Source: CAVXGU01 sp963761615
GTDB lineage: Bacteria > Acidobacteriota > Vicinamibacteria > Vicinamibacterales > CAVVIG01
NCBI GenBank assembly: GCA_963761615.1
Contig: CAVXGU010000004.1
Span: 62,001 to 126,000 of the forward strand
Direction: 5' to 3'
Length of the DNA stretch: 64,000 nt
The notes beneath the pieces were generated by a model that was not told the DNA's origin, did not search any database, and saw only the letters and a program-made list of their open reading frames with translations. The first letter of the stretch is position 1, and each line of letters begins with the position of its first letter. Shown piece after piece: positions 42,493-52,276 of the stretch. A program made the position numbers and the translations under genes.

Positions 42493-44195
42493 CTGACGAG
42501 ACGCGCCAATACACCTCGGTTCCGGTAAGAGGCCTGCCGCCAGGGAGGGCATGGTTCTATCACCTGCCGGTCGCCCTTCAGGCTCGCCTGCGCGCGGCCA
42601 AGCGCGCGACCGCCGGCCCGCATGACTGGGCGGCCGCGGTAGGTCGCGTGCGGCGGCGCGAAGCCCGATATCTGGCCGAGACCGCCGCCGCCTCGCGTGA
42701 CCTTCCCGGTCGCAAGCGGATCGCGTTTTTCGGCCTGCACGACGTGTCGCCCGTCGAGTACGGGCTGGCGATGGCGCTCCATCTCAGGGGCCACGACGTG
42801 CGCGGTGTTCTCTGCGACGGACTGCTGCCGCTGTGCGAGATGAATCTCGGCCCGACGGCCAGGCCGCCGTGTGCGGCGTGCGCGGCCTGGCAGGCGCAGT
42901 ACGAAGAGGCCTTCGGCTTCCGGTATGGGCGACTCCAGCAGTTCCTGTCGCCGGGGGACCGCGCTCGCGCGGAGGCGCTCGTCGACGGGACGCCGCTCGA
43001 CGAGCGCCTCCATCTGGTGGTCGACGGCGTGGAGGTCGGACGGTTCGCCCAGCGCGAGATCCAGCGCTACTACCGGGGCTTCGTGTTCGAGCCGGCCTCC
43101 GACCCCGCATTTCGCGGGTGGCTGGTCGGGGCCCTTCTGCTGGTCTGGCTCTCGGAGCGCTGGCTCGACGCCACGCAGCCGGACATTCTCGCGCTCTGCA
43201 GCGGACGGACGCTGACCGGCGCCTGCGCGTACCACGTGGCCAGACGAAAAGGCATCCACGTCGTCACGTGGGATGTCGCGGCGTCCTATCCGGACTCGGT
43301 CACCTTCAGCCACAACCAGGTGTCGACGGAGATTCCGCTCGACGGACTGTGGCCGGAGGCGAGGGACCGTCAGTTGACACAGGCGGAACGGGACGACCTG
43401 TCGCGGTTTCTCGGCCAGTGGGCGCGCAGCGAAGGCACGCCGTTCCCCTACAACACGTCGCCGCTCGAGGACGAGGCGGTGATTCGCCGACAACTGGGTC
43501 TGCGGCCCGGCGTGCCGGTGGTGGCGGCGTTCACGAACACGTCCTGGGACATCGCCGTCATCGACCGCGATGTCGGATTCGCCGGCATGTTCGACTGGCT
43601 GTTCGCGCTGGTCGACGCGGCCGCGACGCGCCCCGATCTGGACTTCGTGGTGCGGGCACACCCGGCCGAGCGCCGCGTGCCGGAGACGCTGCGATCGCGC
43701 ACCCCCGTGTGCCGCGAGATTCGCGCCAGGTTTCCCGACCTTCCGTCGAACGTGAAGCTGGTCGAGGGCGACGATCCGCTCAGCTCCTACACCCTCGCGC
43801 GGATGGCCCGCATCAACATGCTCTACGCGTCCCGCCTCGGCTTGGAGATCGCCCTCCGGGGCAGGCGACCCTGGATCGCCGGCGCCGTGACGTACCGGGA
43901 CAAGGGCTTCACGCGCGATCTGACCTCGAAGGACCACATGCTGACGCTGCTGTCCTCCGGCAATCACGACGATCGTCTGAGTCCCGAGGACGTGGCTCTG
44001 GCGGAACGGTTCGCGTACCTGTGGCTGTTCCGTTATGAGGTTCGTTTGCCGCGGCTTCGACCGCCCGACGGCCGCTTCAGCCTCGCGACGTTCCGCGATC
44101 TCGGGCCGGGCGGCGACCGCGTCATCGATCGGATCTGCGACGCCCTGGTCACCGGGAGACCGTTCGTCGATCTGAACCGTCAGGCGGCGTCGTGA
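42489..44195 (+). CDS. KpsC/KpsS-like capsule polysaccharide biosynthesis protein, third copy
   Basis: This 568-residue protein starts at GTG 42489, overlapping the previous stop. It is a distant homologue of the tandem pair at 33446 and 35248. FTNTSWDIAVI corresponds to FLFPHISWDASF, DFVVRAHPAERR to WVIKIHPAH, and LYASRLGLEIALRGRRPWIAG to the GLEA donor site. A CAACAAW segment in the N-terminal half (residues 126-132) adds three cysteines in a row pattern not found in the tandem pair. No membrane helix and no signal peptide. I infer a cytoplasmic transferase of the Kdo/ulosonate-transferase type; donor unproven. Confidence 0.7.
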   Translation: MTDETRQYTSVPVRGLPPGRAWFYHLPVALQARLRAAKRATAGPHDWAAAVGRVRRREARYLAETAAASRDLPGRKRIAFFGLHDVSPVEYGLAMALHLRGHDVRGVLCDGLLPLCEMNLGPTARPPCAACAAWQAQYEEAFGFRYGRLQQFLSPGDRARAEALVDGTPLDERLHLVVDGVEVGRFAQREIQRYYRGFVFEPASDPAFRGWLVGALLLVWLSERWLDATQPDILALCSGRTLTGACAYHVARRKGIHVVTWDVAASYPDSVTFSHNQVSTEIPLDGLWPEARDRQLTQAERDDLSRFLGQWARSEGTPFPYNTSPLEDEAVIRRQLGLRPGVPVVAAFTNTSWDIAVIDRDVGFAGMFDWLFALVDAAATRPDLDFVVRAHPAERRVPETLRSRTPVCREIRARFPDLPSNVKLVEGDDPLSSYTLARMARINMLYASRLGLEIALRGRRPWIAGAVTYRDKGFTRDLTSKDHMLTLLSSGNHDDRLSPEDVALAERFAYLWLFRYEVRLPRLRPPDGRFSLATFRDLGPGGDRVIDRICDALVTGRPFVDLNRQAAS

Positions 44196-44237
44196 CGCAC
44201 GCGCGGGTGCACGGCCGCGGGGGATGTTGAGAGTCGG

Positions 44238-45269
44238 ATGCCGCTGCTGTCTCTGATCCTGTGCTCCCGCAACGACGCGTACATGGGCAATTCCCGCTGG
44301 CGTCTGGAAACCGCGCTGAACTATGCGGCGGACCGGATCGAGGCGGCCGGGCGCTCGCAGGACGTGGAAGTCCTGGTCGCCGACTGGGGCAGCGAGGTTC
44401 CGCTGCGCGATGTGGTCCGGCTCAGTCCGGCGGCGGCGCGCCTCGTCTCGTTCCTCCTGATCCCTCCGGACGTCGCCAGGCCCCTCCAGAAGGACAGTCC
44501 GTTTGCGGAGGTCTACGCCCTGAATGCAGCGGTCCGCCGTGCGTCCGGGACCTACATCGGACGGATCGACCAGGACACGCTGATCGGACCACGCTTCCTG
44601 GACGTGTTCTTCGACCTCGTCGAGGGCCGGCGCCAGCTGGCCGTCCCGCTCGAGCGCGCCCTGCTCTACTCGAACCGGCGCGCGATCGCGTACCGGTTCG
44701 TCGCCCGCAGCCCGGCGTACCGGCACGTCGTGACGTTCATGCGGCGGTTCGGCGGCCGCTGTCCGCTGGAGACGCTGAAGAACGAGGAGTTCTGGACCTA
44801 CTACGTGGGGATATGGCTTGCCCACCGCGACGTGTGGCACGAGTGCGGCGGCTACGACGAGCGCTACATCTACTACAACTGGATGGAAGTCGAGATGATC
44901 CTGCGCCTCCGACAGCGGTACACGCTGATCGACTTCGGGCGGGCGATCGACTACGACTTCTATCACCTGGGCCACCGCAATCCGAGGGGCAAGCGGACTC
45001 GGCGCGATCTCGGGCACCGCGTCAATCAATTCGAGCTCGACCCCGAGGCTCCGGCTCTTGCCTATCATCCCAATCCCGACGGCTGGGGGCTCGCGGATGT
45101 CGCGTTGCCGGCCGGTCCGGGGGGCGCGACGCCGCCGCCCCCGGCGAGGTGGTTCGACCCGTTGGTCTTCTCCGCCTTGATCCTCGACATGGGCGCGCAG
45201 CGCGCGATCGACTGGCTCGTCACCACAACCCGCCGCTGGAAGGGGTCGGCGCGCCGCCGTCTGGCATGA
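44238..45269 (+). CDS. GT-A type glycosyltransferase, 'SRND-YMGN' family, copy 2
   Basis: This 343-residue homologue of the protein at 28046 has LILCSRNDAYMGNSRWRLE, VADWGSEVPL, RIDQDTLIG, NRRAIAYRF, ECGGYDERY and FYHLGHRNP. It is shorter at the C-terminus, ending after a tail with WFDPLVFSALILD. It starts at ATG 44238, 42 bp after the preceding gene, and its stop overlaps copy 3 (ATGA). Adjacent copies suggest successive, slightly different glycosyl transfers; no donor or acceptor can be assigned. Confidence 0.72.
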   Translation: MPLLSLILCSRNDAYMGNSRWRLETALNYAADRIEAAGRSQDVEVLVADWGSEVPLRDVVRLSPAAARLVSFLLIPPDVARPLQKDSPFAEVYALNAAVRRASGTYIGRIDQDTLIGPRFLDVFFDLVEGRRQLAVPLERALLYSNRRAIAYRFVARSPAYRHVVTFMRRFGGRCPLETLKNEEFWTYYVGIWLAHRDVWHECGGYDERYIYYNWMEVEMILRLRQRYTLIDFGRAIDYDFYHLGHRNPRGKRTRRDLGHRVNQFELDPEAPALAYHPNPDGWGLADVALPAGPGGATPPPPARWFDPLVFSALILDMGAQRAIDWLVTTTRRWKGSARRRLA

Positions 45270-46370
45270 GCGACCGGCACGCGTCCCTGTCGCTGATCCT
45301 GTGCGCACGGAACGACCGCTACATGGGCAATTCGCTCTGGCGGCTGCAGACGGCGCTCAACTACCTCGGTCGACGCGTCCGCGACGGGAACTGGATCGGC
45401 CGCGTCGAGGTGATCGTCACGGACTGGGGGAGCGAGACACCGCTGCGCACGGCGCTTCACCTCGAGCCCGCGGCGGCGGCGATGGCGCGGTTCGTCGAGG
45501 TCCCGCCTCACATGGCCCGCGAGCTCCAGCGGGACAGTCCGTTCGCCGAAGTCATCGCGCTCAACGCCGCCGCGCGGCGGTCCACGGGCGACTTCATCGG
45601 ACGGATCGATCAGGACACGCTCATCGGACGGCGATTTCTCCCGAAGTTCTTCGAGATCTGCGAAGGACGGGCCGACTTGCCGGTGGCACCCGACCGCGCG
45701 CTGTTCTTCGCGAACCTGCGCATGATTCCGTATCGATTCGCCGTTCGCTGCCCGAGTCTGCCGCTGGTCGAGCGGTTCGTCGACGAGTTCGGCGATCGCA
45801 TCCTCCCGGAACATGCGGAGTCCCGGGGGCCCTTCTACAGCCGCGGCGTCGGCATCTGGCTGCTCCACCGCGATCGCTGGGCAGAGTGCGGCGGGTACGA
45901 CGAGCGGATGATCTACATGAACTCCATGGAAATCAACATGATCCGCCGGCTCTTGAAGCAATACCCGCTGTTCGACCTCGGCCTCATGACCGACTACAGC
46001 TTCTATCACCTCGAGCACTACCATCCCCGTCGCGTCAGAAAGTCCGGCACCCATCGCCCCGTCAATCCAAGTCGGCCGTTCCTCGATCCGGACGCGCTTC
46101 GTGCCAACGACGCAGCCTGGGGGCTGGCCGATCGGCATCTGGCCGTGGTCGCCGCCGGACCCGCGGTCTGCCGCGAGTCCGGCGCCCCTCCCGGGCCTCC
46201 CGCGGCTTCGGTACGCCTCGCTCGTCGCCCTCGTGAACGCTCAGATGGCGGCCGACGTCGCGCTGAGATCGCCGGGACGCCTTCCCGGGCTCGCCTGGCG
46301 CCGTGTCCGCCGGATCGGGGCCGCCATCGCCGAAGGGCCGCTCGGGGCCGGGCGGCGCTCACGACGATGA
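45266..46370 (+). CDS. GT-A type glycosyltransferase, 'SRND-YMGN' family, copy 3, frameshifted
   Basis: ATG 45266 starts MSDRHASLSLILCARNDRYMGNSLWRLQ; DWGSETPL, RIDQDTLIG and ECGGYDERM follow. The frame breaks at about 46209-46211 in TTCGGTACG; one base less gives YASLVALVNAQMAADVAL, aligned with WFDPLVFSALILD of copy 2, and the restored stop at 46370 overlaps the next ATG exactly as other genes here do. Without the repair the frame would run straight into the Gfo/Idh gene. About 367 residues when repaired. Confidence 0.72.
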
Positions 46371-47401
46371 GGGCGCTCATCGTCGGTCTTGGCAGCATCG
46401 GCCAGCGGCACGTGCGCAACCTCCGCACCGTCCTCGGTGACGACGTGCAGATCGACGCATGCCGCACGCGGCGGCAGCCGACCGTGCTGAGCGAGTCGCT
46501 GGAGATCGTGCCGGGCGGCGACGTCGAAGCGGCGCACGGCATTCGCGCCTTCCACTCGATGGCGGAGGCGCTCGCGCAGGCGCCGGACTGCGTGTTCGTC
46601 TGCAATCCCACCGGGCTGCATATGCCGTCCGCCCTGTCGGCAGCCCGGGCGGGCTGTCACCTCTTCATCGAGAAGCCCCTGTCGGATACGTGGGACGGCG
46701 TCGAGGAGCTGGCGGCGCTCGTCGACGAAAAGCGCCTGGTCGCGTGCGTCGGCTATCAGATGCGCTTTCACCCGTGTCTGCAGCGGCTGCGCGACCTGCT
46801 CGCCGACGGGCGGATTGGACCGGTCGTGTCCGTGCACGCAGCGATCGGCGAGTACCTGCCCGGCTGGCACCCCTACGAGGACTATCGACAGACGTACGCG
46901 TCGCGGCGGGATCTCGGCGGCGGCGTCGTGCTGACGCAGATTCACGAGATCGACTACCTGCAGTGGCTCTTCGGACTGCCGCGGCGGGTGTTCGCGCTCG
47001 GCGGTCATCTCAGCCGTCTCGAGATCGATGTCGAGGACACGGCCAGCGTCCTCATGGAGTGCGTCGTCGACGGCCGCGGTGTGCCCGTGCATCTCCACCA
47101 GGACTGCGTGCAGCGGCCGCCGGTCCGCACCTGCCAGGTCGTCGGCGACGATGGCCAGATCCGCGTGGACTTCCACGCGCTGAGCGTCGATGTCTACGAC
47201 GCCGGCGGCCGTCGCTGCGACGCGCAGTCGTTCGCCGGATTCGAGCGCAACGAGCTGTTCCTGGCGGAGCTGCGCCACTTCCTGGGATGTCTTCGCGGCG
47301 AGGGCGCGCCCCTGGTGTCGGTACACGAAGGCGCCCGGAGCCTGCGGGTGGCGCTGGCCGTCCGAGAGTCAATCGAGACCGGCCGGGTCATCGACCTGTA
47401 G
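46367..47401 (+). CDS. Gfo/Idh/MocA family oxidoreductase
   Basis: This 344-residue NAD(P)-dependent sugar dehydrogenase has the N-terminal Rossmann motif IVGLGSIGQRHVRNL, VFVCNPTGLH, the catalytic-lysine motif EKPLS, and a C-terminal alpha/beta domain with GGGVVLTQIHEIDYLQWLFG. The ATG at 46367 overlaps the stop of copy 3. Such enzymes beside neuA/neuB-type genes often modify a hexosamine precursor or nonulosonate intermediate by oxidising a hydroxyl. Which sugar is used here is unknown. The gene converges with the membrane protein gene at 47413. Confidence 0.85.
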   Translation: MRALIVGLGSIGQRHVRNLRTVLGDDVQIDACRTRRQPTVLSESLEIVPGGDVEAAHGIRAFHSMAEALAQAPDCVFVCNPTGLHMPSALSAARAGCHLFIEKPLSDTWDGVEELAALVDEKRLVACVGYQMRFHPCLQRLRDLLADGRIGPVVSVHAAIGEYLPGWHPYEDYRQTYASRRDLGGGVVLTQIHEIDYLQWLFGLPRRVFALGGHLSRLEIDVEDTASVLMECVVDGRGVPVHLHQDCVQRPPVRTCQVVGDDGQIRVDFHALSVDVYDAGGRRCDAQSFAGFERNELFLAELRHFLGCLRGEGAPLVSVHEGARSLRVALAVRESIETGRVIDL

Positions 47402-47412
47402 CGGCTCGACCG

Positions 47413-49180
47413 TCACTGCAGGGTCCAGACGCCGACCGGTTCGGTGGGCGGAGAGCGGAAGAGCGTGGTCCCGCCGAGGCGGGAGGCGGGGTCCATGTGG
47501 ACGAGCCGGAGCGGCCCGAGCCCCGCGAAATCTCCGGGCCGTCCGAAGAGGTAAGTGAAACCGTGGCGCTCGAGGGCCGGGCGCAGGCGCGCCGGGTTCC
47601 AGGAGATCGTCCAGGCCAATCTCGACCTGATAGTCCGGGGCACGGGACATCCACGGAATGCGCAGATACGCACAGGAAAAGATGCTGGTGAACACGCGAT
47701 CGTGGGCCGGGTCGAGATGCGCGTTCATCCATTGAATGGTTTCGAAGTGGGGTGTCTCGCGGTCCAGGAACTCCCCTGGATTCGACAGATAGGTCAGCGC
47801 GCGGCCCGCACCCACGACTCCGACGATGCCGGCGGAGAGGGTCAGCACCAGAGCGATGGGATAGCGGGCCGGCGGCACACGGCGCGCCGTCTGCACCACG
47901 AGCTCGGCGGCGGGCACGCTCAGCAACGCGGCAGCCGGCAGGAGCAGCCGGGCCACTTGCTGCCCGGCGAACCAGGTGACGTAGAGCAGCAGCGACACGA
48001 CGAGCAGCGGGCCGTAAGTGGCGAGGCGGCGTCGGTCGACGACGGCGTACGGCGCTCCGATCCAGATCAGAGGGTTGATCCAGTTGCCGTGTCCGCCGAA
48101 CGCGTCTGGCGTATACGTCGCGATGTGGTAGGTCATGCGGATCGGCGCGAGCAGCGCGTCGAGCAGCGTCCGTCCCTGGCCGAAGCCGGAGAACCAGGCC
48201 GCCGCGACATCCGCCCGCGTGGGGAAGTGGCCGACCGAGGGCAGGAAGGGCGCGATCGGATTGCCGAATCTCGCGATGTTGACGGCGTACCACAGGCCGC
48301 CCGATCCCAGGGCGACGAGAGTCGCGAGACCGACGCTGCGCCACCGTGCGTGTCGGCCGCAGCAGAACGGCACGCAGGCGAGGAGACCGAGCCCGACAGG
48401 CAGGCCGGTGTACTTCGCGCCGGCAGCCAGGCCGGCGAAGAGCCCTGTGGCGGCCGCCGTACCGCTCGACGGTCGCCGATACAACGTCAGGGCGCCCGCG
48501 GCCGTCATCACCACGAGCAGCAGATCTTCCTTGGCCGACGCCGCCAGCAGCGCGACCGCCGGGCATCCGAGGGCGATGGTGGCCGCGACCCAGGCCGACG
48601 AGCCGTCGCCCTGGAGCCGCCGGGCCAGCCGCATGATCAGGATCGCCGCCAGGACGAGCTCCACGGCGCTGATGAGGCCGGCACGAGGGCTGCCTCCTGC
48701 GAGGAGCGTGGCGGCGAGCAGCTCCTGCGAGAGCGGGTACACCGACCGCGCCAGATCCGGCCAGAATCGCCAGGTGTGGTCCACGGCGAGCCGTTGCGCG
48801 ATCGGGAGCGTGTAGCTCAGGCTGTCGCCCTCGGTGACGGGCGCGAGCGCACCCGCGCACGCGGCCGCCAGCATTCCGGCGAGCATGAGCACTCCGATCG
48901 CCGGCCATTGCAGCGTCGGTCGGGGCCGCGATCGAATTCTGCCGACGGCCCAGGGGATCGTGACGACGGCGCCAGCGGGCAGGAGCCAGTGCGACCAGCC
49001 AAGACGGCCGAGCAAGCCGAGCACCCCGAGCAGCACGGCGACGAGGCCCAGGCCCGCGGCGCACGAGAGCGCGACATCCTGTTCGTCGTCGGCTCCGAGC
49101 GCGCCCAGAGCTGCCAGCGAGGCGTCCCCCAGTCCGGCGGCGCAGATGATGAGTGAACACACGGTCAGCACGTCCGACAC
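47413..49180 (-). CDS. GT-C/GT39-like multi-pass membrane protein, frameshifted
   Basis: This minus-strand gene starts at GTG 49180 (VSDVLTVCSLIICAAG). It has about eleven helices. The first large loop, APVTEGDSLSYTLPIAQRLAVDH, holds the acidic residues expected of a GT-C catalytic loop; a soluble end has HFETIQWMNAHLDP. At 47602-47604 the frame changes; removing one base turns DDLLEPGAP into DDLWNPARLRPALERHGFTYLFG, which continues to a natural end at 47413, about 588 residues. It is convergent with the Gfo/Idh gene and divergent, 34 bp apart, from the GT2 gene. Probably a periplasmic sugar transferase using a lipid-linked donor. Confidence 0.65.
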
Positions 49181-49214
49181 GCGCCGCAGTTTATCGCAGG
49201 GACTCGAGGCTGAC

Positions 49215-50120
49215 GTGACGCTGCCAGCGCCGCTGCCCGACAGCAAGGGTTGGCCCTGGATCGGGGCGCCGTCGCACGCGGCAGGCGATGAGCCGGACCG
49301 GCGGCTCTGGCCGCGCATCAGCGTGGTGATGCCGTCGTTCAACCAGGGCCCGTACATCGAGGCCGCCATTCGATCCGTCCTGCTTCAGGGCTATCCCGAC
49401 CTGGAGCTCATCGTGATCGACGGCGGTTCGACCGATGCCACTGTCGCAGCGATCGAGAAGTACCGCCGGCACCTGACCTACAGCGCCTCGGCGCCCGATC
49501 GAGGGCCGGCCGACGCCCTGAACAGGGGGTTCGCGCGGGCGACGGGCGAGATCTTGGCGTTTCTCAACGCCGATGATCTGCTCCTGCCCGATGCCCTGAC
49601 GACCGTGGCCCGCGAGTGGAGCGCGGGGCCGGCCACCGATGTCCTGTACGGGCACGGACATCTCATCGATGCGGCGGGCGCCCGGGGCGTCCCGATCTTC
49701 AGTGACCGGTGGAACCCCGAATGGTTCACGCTGGGGTACTGCACGATCGTGCAGCCTGCCGCCTTCTTCCGACGGACGACGTTCGAACGCACGCCCGGCT
49801 TCGACACGACCCTGCGAACGGCCTGGGATCTGTCGTTGTGGGCCGATCTGCTGCTGGCCGGCGGGACGTACCGGATGGTCGATCGCTTTCTCGCCGCCGT
49901 CCGCCTGCATCCGGAATCGATCACGGGCGGTGCCCGGTTCCGGGGTCAGCGCCCCACGGAGGTCCGCGGCATTCTGGACCGCGTGCGCGGGCGACCCGAG
50001 ACGCGCGTCGATCGCGCGCGCACGGCCGCCCTTCGCGTCAGGAGGTTCCTGGCGCATCCGGCCAGAACGATCCGCCAGCGCCGCTACATCCATTCGACGC
50101 TGCAGCGCTGGTCCTTGTGA
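49215..50120 (+). CDS. GT2 family glycosyltransferase
   Basis: GTG 49215 gives 301 residues. After a 38-residue leader, ISVVMPSFNQGPYIEAAIRS starts the GT-A domain, with DGGSTDAT, DRGPADALNRGFARATGEI, FLNADD (metal-binding) and QPAAFFRR. Related to the GT2 at 30148, but distinct. Its stop overlaps the next GTG start. It begins a new rightward operon after the single leftward membrane-protein gene. Acceptor and donor unknown. Confidence 0.85.
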   Translation: MTLPAPLPDSKGWPWIGAPSHAAGDEPDRRLWPRISVVMPSFNQGPYIEAAIRSVLLQGYPDLELIVIDGGSTDATVAAIEKYRRHLTYSASAPDRGPADALNRGFARATGEILAFLNADDLLLPDALTTVAREWSAGPATDVLYGHGHLIDAAGARGVPIFSDRWNPEWFTLGYCTIVQPAAFFRRTTFERTPGFDTTLRTAWDLSLWADLLLAGGTYRMVDRFLAAVRLHPESITGGARFRGQRPTEVRGILDRVRGRPETRVDRARTAALRVRRFLAHPARTIRQRRYIHSTLQRWSL

Positions 50121-52267
50121 GTCCACGGTTCGCGACCGGATGTTTTCTCGCCGGCCTGGCCGTGGCGCTCCTCCTCCCATCTCGCCTCGGGGTCTTCTCC
50201 GGTCTTCCGCTCAGTCATCCGGCCGAGTTCGCCGCCCTCATGCTCCTCCTGCCGCTCGTCTGCAGCCGGGGCCTGCGGGCCGCGCTCGCGCGGATGCTCG
50301 ATCGGCTCTCGGCGCGAGGCCGCACCGGGATCGCGATCTTGCCGGTCGCCGCCATTCTCTTGAAGATCTGCGTGGCGCTGCCGAACCCGGTGCCCGGCTT
50401 CGCCGCGTGCTACGCGTCGCCCACCGATCAGTTGCCCTCGGCGTCGGGCGGCCCGTGCGAGCGTTCCTTCGAGTATCCGTTCGCTCCTCGAGGACTCACA
50501 CGGATCGATCGGACCATCGCGTTCACCCCCTCGACCTGGAACCTGGGTTTCTTCAACTCGACGCGCTTCGACTACTACGCCGACGAGGCCGGCGCGCGGT
50601 CGCGTGATCGCATCGCCTTCTCGGCGACCTGGCGCGGCACAGTGGACGAGCGCGCCGACGCGCCGGTCGCGGTGACCTACGTCGGTCAAGGCTCCGTATC
50701 CGTCGACGGCCGCCAGCCGGTCATCCTGACGCCGAGCTACCAGTCGCCGGGCGCGGCGCAAGTCGATCTCGGCCCGGGGCGCCACGACGTGACGGTGCGG
50801 TACCTGTTCGACGATGGGTTTCGAATCGGACAGGCGAAGCCTCCCGGCCCCTACGCGGAACTGGCGCTGAGACTCGCGGACGGACGGCCGCTTCCGGCCG
50901 CCCCGATCGGGCGTGCGCCGCGGGCGGCATCCGCGGCCGCCGACGTCCTGATCGCGGTCGGCCTGACGATCGTCGGCCTGCTGTATGCGCGGCTGCTCGG
51001 GTGGGATCTCGCGGCGGTGGTCGCCGGCAGTCTCGGCGTCTGGCTGGTCTCCGCGTGGACCGCCGGCTACGTGAGGCTGACGTTCCTGTTCGTGTTCGTC
51101 GGAGGTCTGATGGCGGCGACGGTCGCCAGACCGCGGCGGCGATGGCTGCTGGCGGCGTACCTGCTCCTGACCGTCGCGATCGCCGGCCGCGTGGTCCCCG
51201 AGTATCCGGGATTCGACACGGTCATCTATCGATCGGGTGGCGCGGACTGGCTGACGTACGAGAGCGAAGCACGGGCGATCCTCGAGACCTGGTCGCTCCG
51301 GAGCGACGAACCGGTCTTCTACTATCAGCCGCTCTACCGCTACACGCGCTTTCTCCTCCGTCTTGGGCTGGGGGAGGGCGATCCGCCGGTTGTCGTGTTC
51401 TCGCTGACCGCGCTCCTGTTCGGCATCGTGCTCCTGCTGTGGAGCTGTGCGAGGATGGGTCGCGCGGTCGCGCGCGCGCCGACCCTCCGCGGGTCCTTGC
51501 CGTTCGCACTCCTCGTGGCGGTCGGCGGGCTCGTCCTGGCGCTCGTCTGGTCGCCCCGCGTCACGCAGTACGTGGAGCAGGGGCTGTCGGAATATCCGAC
51601 CTGGATCGCGTTGCCGTTCCTCCTCGACCTGATGTTCCTCGAGCGGGATCCGGTGTCGAAGCTGATTGGCGTGGCGCTGCTCGGGGCGTCGGCGATCACC
51701 CGTCCGAATCAGCTGCCCGGCGCGATCGTCGTGTTCCTCGCATTCGGCTGGCGCGAGGGGTGGAAGAACGTGGCCCGGCCGGCGGCGCTGTTCGCGGCCA
51801 TCCTCCTGCTGCCTCTCGTGCACAACCTCGTGTACGGCGGCGCGTTCGTGCTCACCACGTACAATCCCAACACGTCCATGCGCTCGGCCCTGGAGAAGGT
51901 GGCGGCCCTTCCGGGATCGCTCTCGGCGGGGAGCGCGGCGGCCGGCGGTTTCGTCGAACGCCTCGAGGTCATCGTGGGCATGACGGCGCCGCTCTACCTC
52001 GCCGTCGTCTTCCATGGACTGCAGGTGCTGTGGCTCTCGGTCTGGGCGTGGGCTCGCCGGATCGATCGAGTGTGGTGGTGCCTTCACCTGCTGCCGCTCG
52101 CCTACCTGTCCGTCTATCTCGTCTATCCGGCCACGCTGTACTACCCCCGTCACATCGTGATCGCATACCTCGCCATGGCGCTCACGACGGCGATGTTCGT
52201 GCGTGAAGCGTTCGTAAGAAAGGAACAAGATTCCCGCCCGGTATCTTTCGCCGCCGGCAGCTTGTAG
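50117..52267 (+). CDS. Large multi-pass membrane protein with an extracytoplasmic beta-rich domain
   Basis: This 716-residue protein starts at GTG 50117. Three helices come first. A roughly 200-residue non-membrane part (about residues 90-275) then contains YVGQGSVSVDGR and VDLGPGRHDVTVRYLFDDG, a pattern like PA14 or glycan-binding beta-sandwiches. About nine more helices follow, with GT-C-like loops (FYYQPLYRYTRFLLRLG; ITRPNQLPGA). I suspect a periplasmic glycosyltransferase carrying its own binding domain, but no catalytic residues can be named. No family recognised. Confidence 0.6.
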   Translation: MSPRFATGCFLAGLAVALLLPSRLGVFSGLPLSHPAEFAALMLLLPLVCSRGLRAALARMLDRLSARGRTGIAILPVAAILLKICVALPNPVPGFAACYASPTDQLPSASGGPCERSFEYPFAPRGLTRIDRTIAFTPSTWNLGFFNSTRFDYYADEAGARSRDRIAFSATWRGTVDERADAPVAVTYVGQGSVSVDGRQPVILTPSYQSPGAAQVDLGPGRHDVTVRYLFDDGFRIGQAKPPGPYAELALRLADGRPLPAAPIGRAPRAASAAADVLIAVGLTIVGLLYARLLGWDLAAVVAGSLGVWLVSAWTAGYVRLTFLFVFVGGLMAATVARPRRRWLLAAYLLLTVAIAGRVVPEYPGFDTVIYRSGGADWLTYESEARAILETWSLRSDEPVFYYQPLYRYTRFLLRLGLGEGDPPVVVFSLTALLFGIVLLLWSCARMGRAVARAPTLRGSLPFALLVAVGGLVLALVWSPRVTQYVEQGLSEYPTWIALPFLLDLMFLERDPVSKLIGVALLGASAITRPNQLPGAIVVFLAFGWREGWKNVARPAALFAAILLLPLVHNLVYGGAFVLTTYNPNTSMRSALEKVAALPGSLSAGSAAAGGFVERLEVIVGMTAPLYLAVVFHGLQVLWLSVWAWARRIDRVWWCLHLLPLAYLSVYLVYPATLYYPRHIVIAYLAMALTTAMFVREAFVRKEQDSRPVSFAAGSL

Positions 52268-52276
52268 CCTTTGACC

